Shown here: one piece after another, positions 5,764 through 5,812 of the stretch
Position numbering within the stretch: the stretch's first letter is position 1
Layout: each line of letters starts with the position of its first letter
DNA from: an uncultured Bilophila sp.
Lineage (GTDB): Bacteria > Desulfobacterota > Desulfovibrionia > Desulfovibrionales > Desulfovibrionaceae
Assembly (NCBI GenBank): GCA_902373525.1
Contig: CABKMN010000143.1
Span: 1-5,812, forward strand
DNA: 5,812 bases
Direction: 5' to 3'
The notes under the pieces: model-generated
What the model was told of the DNA's origin: nothing
The model's input: only the letters and a program-made list of their open reading frames with translations
Database searches by the model: none
Translations under genes and position numbers: made by a program

Positions 5764-5812
5764 ACAAACGTCTTTGGAAGAGAAGGGGATGGGGTTTGGG
5801 GAAGGGGAGGAG
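5764..5812 (-). repeat. Inverted partial copy of the post-pglB element (cut by window edge)
   Basis: Read on the + strand, this segment matches the reverse complement of 5437-5487. Both contain GTCTTTG, then an A/G-rich stretch, the identical 12-mer GGGGTTTGGGGA, then more G/A. In the 5407-5490 copy that order is found on the minus strand, so this copy is in the opposite orientation. It would be the pyrimidine-rich right half of a terminator for a minus-strand gene beyond the window. Confidence 0.6.

Larger units (their letters stand above)
5398..5812. other. Gene-free, structured intergenic tail
   Basis: No credible protein gene is seen in these 415 bases. The open frames present lack a ribosome binding site, have low-complexity Arg/Pro/Ser composition and run across hairpins. 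What it does hold, in order, is the post-pglB hairpin (5407-5460), a pyrimidine tract, stem-loops at 5501-5553, 5569-5600 and 5658-5686, and a G-rich half-element at the right edge. The inverted half-element suggests that the next gene to the right is on the minus strand and converges on this region. Confidence 0.6.

Noticed and set aside
1..5812. CRISPR array, insertion sequence or prophage
   Set aside because: There are no regularly spaced direct repeats, no transposase or integrase, and no target-site duplications. The TraR-like gene alone is not enough to call a prophage.

Overview
The window is a GC-rich bacterial chromosome segment (by eye well over 60% GC). It carries five genes, all on the + strand, and a structured gene-free tail. 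A Desulfovibrionaceae-type (Desulfovibrio/Bilophila-like) host is the best guess. The basis is the GC-rich codon use, a solo bacterial STT3/PglB oligosaccharyltransferase of the kind known in Desulfovibrio, a dut-argD pairing, and long purine/pyrimidine terminator hairpins. This assignment is inference; no marker gene in the window proves it.

Layout: 1-95 is a pyrimidine-rich tract, probably the right half of the upstream gene's terminator, followed by the dut leader. 96-578 is dut (dUTPase, all five motifs). 645-1853 is an argD-type acetylornithine aminotransferase. 1854-2032 is a structured spacer with a nested hairpin. 2033-2521 is a YhcH/YjgK/YiaL (DUF386) cupin-like protein. 2522-2638 is a spacer with two small stem-loops. 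2639-2860 is a 73-residue TraR/DksA-type C4 zinc-finger protein. 2861-2946 is a spacer with a GC hairpin. 2947-5397 is an 816-residue STT3/PglB membrane oligosaccharyltransferase with a GTG start. 5398-5812 has no credible protein gene. It holds a 25-bp perfect hairpin directly after pglB, three further stem-loops (the last with a U-tract), and at the right edge an inverted partial copy of the post-pglB element.

Functionally the genes are housekeeping plus regulation rather than one pathway: nucleotide-pool sanitation (dut), arginine biosynthesis (argD), an uncharacterised metal-binding sugar-metabolism-type protein (YhcH family), a small RNA-polymerase-binding regulator (TraR-like), and periplasmic N-glycosylation (pglB). 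Spacers of 66-179 bp, each with secondary structure, suggest several transcription units in a row rather than one tight operon. I see no coherent new multi-gene system. The parts most worth a second look are the repeated purine/pyrimidine hairpin elements with G-quadruplex motifs, the 5501-5692 stem-loop cluster (possible small RNA or tandem terminators), and the variant catalytic-site motif (WWDWG) of the PglB.
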